9,374 nt of DNA. It comes from Geobacteraceae bacterium (GTDB taxonomy: Bacteria; Desulfobacterota; Desulfuromonadia; Desulfuromonadales; Geopsychrobacteraceae). The stretch covers positions 1 to 9,374 of the forward strand of contig JAMOPE010000312.1 of the NCBI GenBank assembly GCA_027064785.1. The letters are read 5' to 3'. Under the pieces are notes generated by a model. The model saw only the letters and a list, made by a program, of their open reading frames with translations. It made no database searches and had not been told where the DNA came from. Below, piece after piece: positions 1 to 7,572 of the stretch. Made by a program: the position numbers and the translations under genes. Every line of letters starts with the position of its first letter. The first letter of the stretch is position 1.

Positions 1-317
1 CGGTGGGTGACGCAGCTTCCGGTGGGCAGACCAATGTACAAGCACTGAAGTCAGGGTTGGCACGGGTTCAGGAAGTCGGTGGTGCTCGCCCGGGTGATCG
101 AACAATGATCGACGCCCTGACCCCGGCTCTTGAGGCTCTTCCCGATGGCTTTGCCGCAGCAGCAAAAGCCGCCCGGGCCGGTGCCAACCATACCGCAGAA
201 ATCCTCAAAGCCAAGGCAGGTCGTGCCAGCTATATTTCTGAAGATCGTCTCAAAGGCCATAATGACCCCGGTGCCGAGGCCGTTGCTTTGCTCTTTGAAA
301 GCCTATCCAAGCAATAG
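1..317 (+). CDS. Dihydroxyacetone kinase, C-terminal DhaL (DAK2) part, 5' truncated by window
   Basis: The frame is open from the left edge, so the GTG at position 3 is not a real start; about 104 C-terminal residues are visible. The segment GGARPGDRTMIDAL followed by an Ala-rich helix, KAKAGRASYI and NDPGAEAVALLFE is the conserved second half of the DhaL/DAK2 all-alpha nucleotide-binding domain. This family phosphorylates dihydroxyacetone to DHAP, using ATP in the single-chain enzymes or a phosphorylated DhaM partner in the PTS-linked ones. The GDRTM-DAL and AGR-SY segments contact or shape the nucleotide site in known structures. Whether this is a separate DhaL subunit or the end of a fused DhaK-DhaL kinase cannot be seen. 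It converges with the glycerate kinase/pyruvate kinase operon, which fits a shared theme of triose and glycerate use, although the transcription units are separate. Confidence 0.88.
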   Translation, partial: VGDAASGGQTNVQALKSGLARVQEVGGARPGDRTMIDALTPALEALPDGFAAAAKAARAGANHTAEILKAKAGRASYISEDRLKGHNDPGAEAVALLFESLSKQ

Positions 318-332
318 TGATTAACTGCCAAT

Positions 333-375
333 AAAAAAAGCAGGCGGTGGAAAACTTGTCACCGCCTGCAATATT
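333..375. terminator. Bidirectional intrinsic terminator between converging genes
   Basis: A perfect 10-bp stem, GCAGGCGGTG (340-349) and CACCGCCTGC (360-369), encloses a 10-nt loop. On the minus strand the stem is followed by seven T (complement of the A run 333-339), a textbook rho-independent end for the pyruvate kinase operon. On the plus strand the tail is only AATATTT, so termination of the DHA kinase transcript is plausible but weaker. Confidence 0.85.
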
Positions 376-386
376 TATCAAACCCG

Positions 387-578
387 TTAATGAGTCATCC
401 CGTCCCGGTACTTTTCGAAAACTTCTTTCACTTCACGGGCCAGACCCGAAAAAGCTGCGATTTGAGTATCACTCATCTCGTCCCAACTATAATACTTACT
501 ACCTTCTTCATTAATCACATTAACAAAGACCCCTTCGATAATTTCAACCGATTCTTTAGCATTGATTTTGATCATCAT
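387..578 (-). CDS. Small conserved-looking protein of unknown function (63 aa) downstream of pyruvate kinase
   Basis: I do not recognise this family. The frame is open for 119 codons, but the upstream part overlaps the end of pyruvate kinase. The best start is the ATG at 578-576 (an adjacent ATG follows at 575-573), with AGGAG at 593-589 ten bases upstream. The predicted 63-residue protein begins MMIKINAKESVEIIEGVF and ends EVFEKYRDGMTH. It is soluble and acidic, has no signal peptide or membrane segment, and looks like a short beta-rich N-terminal half followed by an amphipathic helix. It lies 37 bases downstream of pyruvate kinase on the same strand and just before the operon terminator, so it is very likely co-transcribed. 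The clear ribosome binding site and terminator placement support a real gene; the function is unknown. Confidence 0.68.
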   Translation of the reverse strand: MMIKINAKESVEIIEGVFVNVINEEGSKYYSWDEMSDTQIAAFSGLAREVKEVFEKYRDGMTH

Positions 579-615
579 TGTTTTATTTCTCCTGCTCCGA
601 AAATTGACAAGGGCA

Positions 616-2046
616 TCAACTCTTTTTTTCAAGTTGATGAATTTTGAGCAAATTTGTTGTCCCCGAGTCAGATAGAGGACTCCCCATAGTAATGACAACA
701 ATATCGCCGGGCTGCAATATTTTCCGCTCGAGAACTGCTGCTTCAACGATCAATATCTGTGCTTCAGTTGTTCCCTGAATATCAGCCAGCAGCGAGTTCA
801 CCCCGCGATAAAGAGCCAGATGACGTTTGACCTGTCTATTGGGTGTGACTGCAATAATCGGTAAGAGTGGCTGATGTTTCGCCACCAGAGCAGCAGTACT
901 TCCTGTTTGCGTGAAGGCTAGGATAGCTGCTGCCCCAACGTTTACGGCGACCTCACAAGCCGCAAGCCCAATAGCGTCAGGCAGATGCCCACGTAATGAC
1001 GCAGACTCAACAGATATTTCTCTGATTTTGAGATTCGGATCTCTTTCAACATCGCAAGCAACGCGATCCATCACTTTAACAGCTTCAAAGGGGTAAAGTC
1101 CGGCAGCGGTTTCCCCTGAAAGCATCACGGCATCGGTTCCATCAAGGATAGCGTTAGCAACATCGGATGTTTCTGCTCGGGTTGGTCGTGGATTAGCAAT
1201 CATACTTTCAAGCATCTGGGTTGCGGTGATGACGGGCTTTCCGACTTGATTACACTCGCGGATAATTCGCTTCTGGATAAGTGGAACTTGTTCTGATGGA
1301 ACTTCAACCCCGAGATCACCACGGGCAACCATGACACCATCAGTCACAGCGAGTATCTCTGAAAAGTTCTCTACCGCTTCAGGCTTTTCAATCTTAGCAA
1401 CAACCTTAATTGGCGATTTGGCATTATTGAGGATTTGCTTAAGTTGTTTGACTTCTTCGGCGGTACGAACAAAGGACAGTGCAATCCAGTCAAGTTGCTG
1501 CTCGATTGCAAAATCGAGATCGGCCAAATCTTTTGCTGTCAGTGCCGGTGCCGAGACATTGACGCCCGGCAGATTAATTCCTTTACGATCCTTGAGTAAT
1601 CCACCAACCTTGACCTTGCAAAAAACTTCATCACCGATACTTTTAGTCACTTCAAGTTCAAGTTGACCATCATCAAGAAGGATCTGATCGCCCGGAACGA
1701 CATCCTGCGGAAGCTGTGTATAGATTGTCGGTATCAGACCATCAGCACCAACAACATCAGCAGTCGTGATTATAACCTCCTGCCCTTTCTCAAGCTTCTG
1801 GCTGCCATTTTTCATCAGTCCTGTGCGTATTTTAGGTCCTTGTAGATCACCTAGAATCGCAACACTTTTCATGTGTTGTTCTGACAATTCACGAATCTGG
1901 TGTATCCATTCAGCTTTCTGCTCCAGCTCGCCATGTGAAAAATTGAGTCGAAAGACGTCAACCCCGGCACTAAGAAGTTTTTCGAGTTGTTCTTTTTCCG
2001 CACATGACGGGCCCACTGTTGCTACAATTTTTGTTCGTCTATCCAT
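616..2046 (-). CDS. pyk: Pyruvate kinase
   Basis: Pyruvate kinase transfers phosphate from PEP to ADP, giving pyruvate and ATP, the last step of glycolysis, in the cytoplasm. The 476-residue length is typical. Visible landmarks are the N-terminal TKIVATVGPSC, the FRLNFSHG active-site segment (about 32-39: Arg33, Asn35, Ser37, His38), GDLQGPKIRTG (66-76), the B domain (about 70-170), catalytic Lys218 in VVAKIEKPEAV with Glu220, metal-ligand Asp244 in ARGDLGVE, Thr276 in TATQMLESM, and a C-terminal allosteric domain from about 350 with PGDIVVITMGSP. Residue 72 is Lys where K+-dependent enzymes have Glu (rabbit position 117), as in E. coli PykA, so K+-independence is likely. The ATG abuts the TAA of the glycerate kinase gene, and its GGAGGA site lies in that gene's last codons, which suggests translational coupling. 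Confidence 0.97.
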   Translation of the reverse strand: MDRRTKIVATVGPSCAEKEQLEKLLSAGVDVFRLNFSHGELEQKAEWIHQIRELSEQHMKSVAILGDLQGPKIRTGLMKNGSQKLEKGQEVIITTADVVGADGLIPTIYTQLPQDVVPGDQILLDDGQLELEVTKSIGDEVFCKVKVGGLLKDRKGINLPGVNVSAPALTAKDLADLDFAIEQQLDWIALSFVRTAEEVKQLKQILNNAKSPIKVVAKIEKPEAVENFSEILAVTDGVMVARGDLGVEVPSEQVPLIQKRIIRECNQVGKPVITATQMLESMIANPRPTRAETSDVANAILDGTDAVMLSGETAAGLYPFEAVKVMDRVACDVERDPNLKIREISVESASLRGHLPDAIGLAACEVAVNVGAAAILAFTQTGSTAALVAKHQPLLPIIAVTPNRQVKRHLALYRGVNSLLADIQGTTEAQILIVEAAVLERKILQPGDIVVITMGSPLSDSGTTNLLKIHQLEKKS

Positions 2047-3405
2047 TTATTCCTCCGTAAACCCTGACAACATTCCGCCGACAAGAAATATCTGTAAATC
2101 CATGACATTTGTATTTGTTGGGCCCGTTTTATATAAATCCCCCAGCTGATCGAAAAAACGGTATGAATCGTTGTTATCAAGAAATGTGTGGGCATCAAGC
2201 TTAAGGGCTCCGGCACGCTGTAAGGTGGATTCGTCAGCAAAAGCACCTGCCGCATCTGTCGGGCCATCAGTCCCATCGGTACCAGCACTCAAAAGAGTGA
2301 TATCTTTTGCTCCCTCCAGACTTATCGCCGCTGCAAGAGCATATTCCTGATTTCGGCCTCCCAGCCCCGACCCTGTGATTGAGACCGTCGTCTCCCCGCC
2401 GGAGATTACGCACAATGGAGGTTGATCCTCTGTACGGCAAGATTGAAGCTCTTTGACGTGTTCGACATAGGCTGCTGCGACATCACGGGCTTCACCAGTG
2501 ACCGGTTCTGACTTCAGTAAAACATCATAGCCTAATTCTTCCGCTTTTAGGGCTGCCCGTTCACGGGCCAGAAAATTATTCGCAATGATAATATTCTGGT
2601 TCCGAGCAAAAGATTGATCTCCCGGCTTAGGTGTCTCTTCGACTAAACCGGCAAAGCCATCACTCAAATGACGATAAACGTCCCGGGGAAGCTGCTCTTC
2701 AATCCGATATTTCTGAATAATATTCAAGCAATCGGCAAAGGTTGTTGGATCAGCGACACACGGACCTGAAGCGATACAGTCTAGATCATCGCCAACAACA
2801 TCAGAAAGAATCAAATTGATCATCGTGGCCGGATAAGCGGCCTCAGCTAATCGTCCTCCTTTTACACGAGAAAGATGTTTTCTAAGTGTATTGATCTCAT
2901 GAATTGTTGCACCACAACGCAAAAGGATCTCTGTGGCTTGCTGCTTATCTTTCAGGGTCAGTCCAGTAACAGGTAGCGGAAGCAAAGCTGATCCACCTCC
3001 TGATATCAAACAGATGACCAGTGCTTTTTCGTCGGCAGTGAGGGCTAGCTGCAGAATTTTATCAGCACAGTCCATCCCATTCTGATCGGGAAGCGGATGA
3101 CCTGCTTCGCATATTTCAATCCAATCTAATGACTCAACATAACCATATTTAACTGTTATCAGCCCATCAGTCATTCTCTGACCAAGGAGTGTTTCAATCG
3201 CTTTTGCCATTAGAGCACTCCCCTTCCCAGCGCCAATCACAACGATTCTATCTATATTATCAAGGTGATAGATTGTCTGGTCTACGATCAGAATATCGTC
3301 TATTAATTGACATGTGCGTAGCACCGCCTTATCGGGAGCAACGCCATCCAACCCGGCGGAGAATATCTCATTCATATGCAAGTATTTGAGTTGACGATTT
3401 ATCAC
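2047..3405 (-). CDS. Glycerate 2-kinase, MOFRL family (GckA/TtuD type)
   Basis: This family phosphorylates D-glycerate with ATP; the MOFRL class generally yields 2-phosphoglycerate. The 452 residues show the class in order: VVIGAGKGSALMAKA (55-69), SGGGSALLPLP (135-145), NTLRKHLSRVKGGRLA (172-187), LILSDVVGDD with the following IASGP (198-215), and the C-terminal MOFRL domain with SGGETTV (335-341), GGRNQE (349-354), GTDGTDGPTDAAGAF (375-389) and TGPTNTNVMDL (427-437). Nothing essential looks missing. The start is uncertain: GTG at 3405 gives full length but has only a weak GAG upstream; ATG at 3375 (residue 11) would drop ten residues and also lacks a clear ribosome site. It heads the operon with pyruvate kinase, so glycerate carbon can be followed via 2-phosphoglycerate, enolase and PEP to pyruvate. 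Confidence 0.93.
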   Translation of the reverse strand: MINRQLKYLHMNEIFSAGLDGVAPDKAVLRTCQLIDDILIVDQTIYHLDNIDRIVVIGAGKGSALMAKAIETLLGQRMTDGLITVKYGYVESLDWIEICEAGHPLPDQNGMDCADKILQLALTADEKALVICLISGGGSALLPLPVTGLTLKDKQQATEILLRCGATIHEINTLRKHLSRVKGGRLAEAAYPATMINLILSDVVGDDLDCIASGPCVADPTTFADCLNIIQKYRIEEQLPRDVYRHLSDGFAGLVEETPKPGDQSFARNQNIIIANNFLARERAALKAEELGYDVLLKSEPVTGEARDVAAAYVEHVKELQSCRTEDQPPLCVISGGETTVSITGSGLGGRNQEYALAAAISLEGAKDITLLSAGTDGTDGPTDAAGAFADESTLQRAGALKLDAHTFLDNNDSYRFFDQLGDLYKTGPTNTNVMDLQIFLVGGMLSGFTEE

Positions 3406-3550
3406 TCTATTGTCTCATGTCGACTGATAAAAATACTGAATTTACTTGAAAATTATTGTGACTTTTAGTTTAATACGTATATTAACATTTGTTTATGATA
3501 TATTTTTTACGATACAAACCGATAGAGTAGAATGCTGAAAGGAAAAAGTA
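3406..3550. promoter_or_regulatory. AT-rich divergent intergenic region with candidate plus-strand promoter and palindrome
   Basis: This 145-bp region separates the leftward kinase operon from the rightward PATAN/PilT-like pair. On the plus strand TTAATA (3470-3475, 4/6 match) is 18 bases from TATGAT (3494-3499, 5/6), predicting a start near 3506 and a leader of about 45 bases. The imperfect palindrome GTTTAATACGTATATTAAC (3468-3486, core ATACGTAT) overlaps the -35 and spacer, where an operator could sit. No convincing minus-strand promoter stood out, although the leftward operon must start here or nearby. A ribosome site AAAGGA (3538-3543) lies seven bases before the ATG at 3551. Confidence 0.4.
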
Positions 3551-5371
3551 ATGCCACTTACTGGCGAACTGGAACATTTACCGATCGTCGATGTCATCCA
3601 GCTGATCCATTCAACCCGTAAATCCGGAACCCTAAATGTTTACAGTCGTAAGGGTGAAGGTCAACTTGTATTTAACAACGGCTATATTGTCAGTGCAACC
3701 CATTCCAGCGAAAAACTTAAAATCGGCAAAATCCTTCTTGAAAGCCACATCATCAACCAAAGTGACCTCGACAAAGCACTCGGCATTCAGGAGCTTTCAG
3801 AAGACGACAGAAAACCACTGATTGCGACCCTTCTGGATCATTGTGGGTTGTCAAAAGAGGCTGCGTTCAAAGCCCTTGAGACACTCATTGAAATGACCGT
3901 CGTTGAGATGATTTGCTGGACGCGGGGAATTTTCACCCTTGATATTGATGAAATCAATGTTTCAGACGATTATCGTTACCTGCCAAAACAGTTACAAGCC
4001 GTCACCCTCGACACTCAGATGGTGTTGATGGACGCGCTGCGAATATTTGATGAAAAGGTTCATGCAGGGGAAATTCAACTCTCGGATGAGCCTCTTGAGG
4101 ACAACCCGCTTGAACAGTACGAAGAACAGGTTGAAAAAACTGAGATTGAGCACGAGGAAAGCTCTGAAGAAATCATCGTTTCAGAAGATCTCCTCGGATT
4201 GGCAGATCTAGATAAGGTTGAGCGGCGCAAACCTCATGTATTCAAAGGTCTTGAGGCTTTTGATCCAGCTGATATTCATCGCCAAGTTATTGACGTAAAC
4301 CACACGGAATTATCAGCGGCCGGCAAGGATAAGCTAGTGCAGTTTTTATCCGGCATTTCGACAACCTTTCTTGGTGATCAGGGTGTCCACTCCGGCGGGA
4401 CAAAATCCCAGGCTGTCATTATTTATACCTGTGATGAATTTCTTCAACACGCAGTTATGACCGTCTGTAAAAACGAAGGTATTCTCGTTTTTGCCACCGC
4501 AAATCGCTCTGACCTCGATAATTTAATTGATCGCGCACTTTTCAAATACCTTGAGCCAATCCTTGTTTTTGGCGGTCCACTCGCTGACGTTGATGGTTTC
4601 GGCAAGAGAGACATCGTCGATATCCGCTCACACAAGATGGCAAAGTACCCGCAAATTTCGATTATACAACTCGCATCACCGCTCGACTTCACATTCTCTC
4701 TTCAGTCACTCAACGATGGAACCCGCGCCGTTTTCCCGCTTCCCTACTTTTCAGAGCGGCAGGAGACATTCGCTGAAGATATGATCGACTTCCTCAATGC
4801 GTTTCAGGTTTACATCCGCGGTTGCTTCAATGAAGAACGTCGGCAACAATTTGCTAAACTCCGCAACAGCCTCTCCGGATTGCGGCTTCTCCGCAAAGCC
4901 CCCGATATTTCGCTGATGGTATTACAATTTGTCAGTGAGCTATTTGAGCGTTCCATCACCTTGATTGTCGACAGAAATGAGCTAATTGCAGAGCGCAGTA
5001 TCGGAATTATTGCCGACAAAGAACTGGGGCCGGCAGCACCGATGAAGTTCAGAATCCCGGTCCGCAAAGACTCGCTGCTCCATGAGACAATTGAGTCGGG
5101 ACAAAGTTTTCTAGGAAAAGCTGAAGATACAACCTTTGCCGATCTGCTTTACCCTGAAATCGGTGCACCGACAGATAAAACATACCTGCTGCTTCCCCTT
5201 AAAAGTAACGACCGGGTGATTACAATCACCTATGCCGACTTTGGCACAATGAAGCCGGGTCGGGTCTCTCTCGACTTTCTCGAGTTCTTTGTCGGTCAGG
5301 CAGGGATCGCAATGGAAAACGCCCTGTTCCGCAAACAGCTGGCCGATAAACAACCGGAAATCAGACATTAG
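3551..5371 (+). CDS. DUF4388 (PATAN) / receiver-like / GAF regulatory protein
   Basis: This is a 606-residue soluble protein with three recognisable parts. Residues 1 to about 165 are a DUF4388/PATAN domain: it opens MPLTGELEHLPIVDVIQL, then KSGTLNVYSRKGEGQLVFNNGYIVSA and a helical region, the family's usual pattern. An acidic linker follows (about 175-225, many Glu). Residues about 286-400 resemble a response-regulator receiver, but the usual phosphoacceptor Asp position reads VFGGPLADVDG and the conserved Lys-Pro reads PLP, so phosphorylation is unlikely. Residues about 445-598 look like a GAF domain, ending LEFFVGQAGIAMENALF. PATAN proteins in cyanobacteria bind type IV pilus motor ATPases, and here a PilT-like ATPase begins eight bases downstream. 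I infer a cytoplasmic regulator of that motor. The GAF ligand cannot be read from sequence. No signal peptide or membrane segment is present. Confidence 0.85.
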   Translation: MPLTGELEHLPIVDVIQLIHSTRKSGTLNVYSRKGEGQLVFNNGYIVSATHSSEKLKIGKILLESHIINQSDLDKALGIQELSEDDRKPLIATLLDHCGLSKEAAFKALETLIEMTVVEMICWTRGIFTLDIDEINVSDDYRYLPKQLQAVTLDTQMVLMDALRIFDEKVHAGEIQLSDEPLEDNPLEQYEEQVEKTEIEHEESSEEIIVSEDLLGLADLDKVERRKPHVFKGLEAFDPADIHRQVIDVNHTELSAAGKDKLVQFLSGISTTFLGDQGVHSGGTKSQAVIIYTCDEFLQHAVMTVCKNEGILVFATANRSDLDNLIDRALFKYLEPILVFGGPLADVDGFGKRDIVDIRSHKMAKYPQISIIQLASPLDFTFSLQSLNDGTRAVFPLPYFSERQETFAEDMIDFLNAFQVYIRGCFNEERRQQFAKLRNSLSGLRLLRKAPDISLMVLQFVSELFERSITLIVDRNELIAERSIGIIADKELGPAAPMKFRIPVRKDSLLHETIESGQSFLGKAEDTTFADLLYPEIGAPTDKTYLLLPLKSNDRVITITYADFGTMKPGRVSLDFLEFFVGQAGIAMENALFRKQLADKQPEIRH

Positions 5372-5379
5372 GACACAAT

Positions 5380-6447
5380 ATGGACAGTAAGACTCTCAAT
5401 CAAATTCTCGAAATTGCCTTTGCCAAGCGTGTTTCTGATATTCATTTTGAAGTTGATAATCCGCCTTTTTTTCGTGCACATGGACAATTACTCCGTTCCA
5501 AGCTTGTCAACCTCAAGCCCCAGGATACTGAGTTTATCGCTGCGACCATTATGAAGAACAACAAGCGCGATCTACCGGCAGACTTTACCGAATTTGACGC
5601 ATCCTACGCTCTAGAGAATGGGGGGCGTTTCCGTGTCAGCATTTTCCGTCAACGGGGGAATATCGGCATTGTCATGCGGGTTATTCCACCGGAGATTGGT
5701 GATTTTCAGAAGTTGAAACTTCCGGCAGTGCTGAGTGAAATTGTCAAAGCACCAAACGGTTTAATTCTTGTCACCGGACCAACAGGAAATGGAAAATCGA
5801 CAACTCTGGCGTCGATGATTAACTATATCAACGAAAAGTATTCATATAATATCATCACAATCGAAGATCCGATTGAGTTCCTCTTCTCATCGAACAGAAG
5901 TTGTATTATTCAGCGGGAAGTCGGCATAGATACCGATGATTTTGGTGCCGCTTTAAAAGCATCACTACGAATGGATCCCGATGTGATCATGGTCGGTGAG
6001 TTGCGTGACCTTGAAACAATTGATGCCTGCATTAAAGCATCCGAGACAGGACACCTTGTCTTTTCAACGCTGCACACTCAGAATGCCGCATCGACAATCA
6101 ATCGGATTATCGGTTACTTTCCACCAGACTCTCAGGAAATCGTCCGACAGCGTCTAGCCGACATTCTTGTCGCCACCGTTTCATTGCGGCTGGTTGAAGA
6201 TAAAAGCGGAGAAAATCTGATCCCGGTCGTGGAAGTTATGCGTACCACCACGACTATTCAGGCATGTATTCGCGACGGAAACCTTGATGAGATCGAGGGA
6301 CATATCGAAAAAGGGACAGCACAATACCAGATGCAGTCGATGGATCAGCACCTGATTCAACTATGTAACAAAGGGGTTATTTCGATGCGTGAAGCCAAAC
6401 GGGTTTCAACGTCTATGGATTTGGAGCGGAAACTGACGTTCACCTAA
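5380..6447 (+). CDS. pilT: PilT/PilU-family type IV pilus ATPase (paralog with altered AIRNLIRE motif)
   Basis: This is a hexameric secretion-type ATPase of the kind that powers pilus retraction at the inner-membrane base of type IV pili. The 355-residue length is normal. Visible: an N-terminal PAS-like domain with VSDIHFEVD (18-26) and FRVSIFRQRGNIGIVMRVIP (84-103); Walker A GPTGNGKSTT (133-142, Lys139); Asp box ITIEDPIEF (159-167); Walker B VGELRD (205-210, Glu207); and His box HLVFSTLHTQNA (225-236). The C-terminal motif that reads AIRNLIRE in classical PilT is TIQACIRD here (292-299), so this may be a PilU-like or specialised paralog. The Shine-Dalgarno AGGA (5370-5373) overlaps the stop of the upstream gene, with a 6-base spacer, showing an operon with the PATAN/GAF protein. 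No pilin, PilB or PilC gene lies in the window. Confidence 0.93.
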   Translation: MDSKTLNQILEIAFAKRVSDIHFEVDNPPFFRAHGQLLRSKLVNLKPQDTEFIAATIMKNNKRDLPADFTEFDASYALENGGRFRVSIFRQRGNIGIVMRVIPPEIGDFQKLKLPAVLSEIVKAPNGLILVTGPTGNGKSTTLASMINYINEKYSYNIITIEDPIEFLFSSNRSCIIQREVGIDTDDFGAALKASLRMDPDVIMVGELRDLETIDACIKASETGHLVFSTLHTQNAASTINRIIGYFPPDSQEIVRQRLADILVATVSLRLVEDKSGENLIPVVEVMRTTTTIQACIRDGNLDEIEGHIEKGTAQYQMQSMDQHLIQLCNKGVISMREAKRVSTSMDLERKLTFT

Positions 6448-6468
6448 TTCAATTTACTCACCACAAGC

Positions 6469-6501
6469 ACAAAAGCCCGGAAACTCACTCCGGGCTTTTG
6501 T
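6469..6501. terminator. Bidirectional intrinsic terminator
   Basis: A perfect 12-bp stem (6469-6480 with 6490-6501), with core AAAAGCCCGG and CCGGGCTTTT, encloses a 9-nt loop. The A/T ends of the stem supply a TTTT run on both strands. It lies between the stop of the PilT-like gene (6447) and the stop of the phosphagen kinase gene (6523), so it ends both converging transcripts. Confidence 0.9.
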
Positions 6502-6522
6502 CTGTCCTCTGAAATTATATTT

Positions 6523-7557
6523 CTACAACTCTTCTTCACGCTTGATCAGAGCAACAACACCATCATACATATCCTGAACGCATTCAACCTCAGTCACACC
6601 AAGGCGGCGGCCGTTACTGATATCATAAATACCGCTTTCATCTTCTGAGTGTTCACCATGGATACCACGAATCTGAAGATGGTACGTGTCGGTGATCTGT
6701 TTCATCTCTGTCCTTTTGACTGCAAGTTTCGGTAGCCGGATATGAACGCTGGCACGCATTGCCGTCCCAAGATTCGTCGGGCAACTGGTGAGATAGCCAA
6801 GTCGCTGATCGTAGAGAAACGGGATCGACTTTTCTATTTCAGAAACAGCCGTCATCAAACGGGAAAAAACGGTTTTTATATCACCGCCGGGCTGCATCGA
6901 AATAATCCGCAGCTGATCTTCTTCATTGACCCACAGGAGAAAAGTTTTATCGGTATTGTGAAAAATCCCTCGACCATCAGGCCAGTCACGGTTTAATCCT
7001 GCGGCATCGAGAAAACGGTCACCCTCCTTAAACAAAAAGTGATCTTCAATCAAGCGATGCTGTGTCTCCTCATCCATTCCAGACAAGGGGAAATACGTCC
7101 CGGACAATTTACCTGTGAGATTGGAGACGGCAGCAACAACCTGCTCTTCAATAACCCGTCGTTGATAACGCGAAACAGCCGGACCCAACGGCATCCCATC
7201 AATATTTCTCCCGACACGAATCCGTGTTGAAAGGATATAGCGATTTTCCGGATCGGGATTTTGAACCTTCAAGGCCGAAGGGTCTAGATGACTCAAGTGA
7301 GTGTCGGCAGTAGAAAAGCCGTGATAATCTGCAATGATCGGAGTGAATAGTTCAGAAAAGAGTTGATACGATTCAGCATCACCGGCATAGACACCAATGC
7401 TGCTATCCTGATTAACAATTCCGGATTGAATCGCCTGGAGAAAGGTGTACCCGCTTCCGGTGATACAATCCCTCAATGTGTCAAATATGTCGCGGGTCAG
7501 ATGGCGACGGAGCAGCGAATGACAGTCAGATTCGAAAACCGGAAAGCTGTTATCCAT
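6523..7557 (-). CDS. ATP:guanido phosphotransferase, arginine kinase-like (full-length phosphagen kinase)
   Basis: Phosphagen kinases reversibly move phosphate between ATP and a guanidino compound, buffering cytoplasmic ATP. The 344 residues include both the small alpha N-domain (about 1-90) and the catalytic domain. The active-site signature CPTNLGT is at 259-265. With a constant offset of about 12, residues match Limulus arginine kinase: Arg112 and Arg114 (STRIR), Glu213 (NEED), Arg217, Cys259, Arg268, Arg297 and Glu302 (GEHSE), while the N-domain specificity loop SSIGVY (52-57) keeps Ser52, Gly55 and Tyr57, the arginine-type set. This argues for arginine rather than creatine, and against McsB, which lacks the N-domain. 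GAGGAG (7568-7563) lies five bases before the ATG. A 54-residue membrane protein gene ends 15 bases upstream. Bacterial arginine kinases are sporadic and often considered horizontally acquired. Confidence 0.93.
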   Translation of the reverse strand: MDNSFPVFESDCHSLLRRHLTRDIFDTLRDCITGSGYTFLQAIQSGIVNQDSSIGVYAGDAESYQLFSELFTPIIADYHGFSTADTHLSHLDPSALKVQNPDPENRYILSTRIRVGRNIDGMPLGPAVSRYQRRVIEEQVVAAVSNLTGKLSGTYFPLSGMDEETQHRLIEDHFLFKEGDRFLDAAGLNRDWPDGRGIFHNTDKTFLLWVNEEDQLRIISMQPGGDIKTVFSRLMTAVSEIEKSIPFLYDQRLGYLTSCPTNLGTAMRASVHIRLPKLAVKRTEMKQITDTYHLQIRGIHGEHSEDESGIYDISNGRRLGVTEVECVQDMYDGVVALIKREEEL

Positions 7558-7572
7558 AAAGGCTCCTCAGTG

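Noticed and set aside
622..630. Programmed -1 frameshift at A AAA AAG in the end of pyruvate kinase
   Set aside because: The heptamer is in the right phase, but the shift adds only about 15 non-conserved residues and no clear stimulatory structure was seen.
387..746. 119-codon minus-strand reading frame beginning inside pyruvate kinase
   Set aside because: The first 56 codons overlap the well-conserved pyruvate kinase C-terminus in another frame; the SD AGGAG at 593-589 points to the start at 578 instead.
6523..7557. McsB protein-arginine kinase or creatine kinase
   Set aside because: McsB lacks the alpha-helical N-domain present here and is normally found beside mcsA/clpC/ctsR; the SSIGVY loop and GEHSE Glu match arginine rather than creatine kinases.
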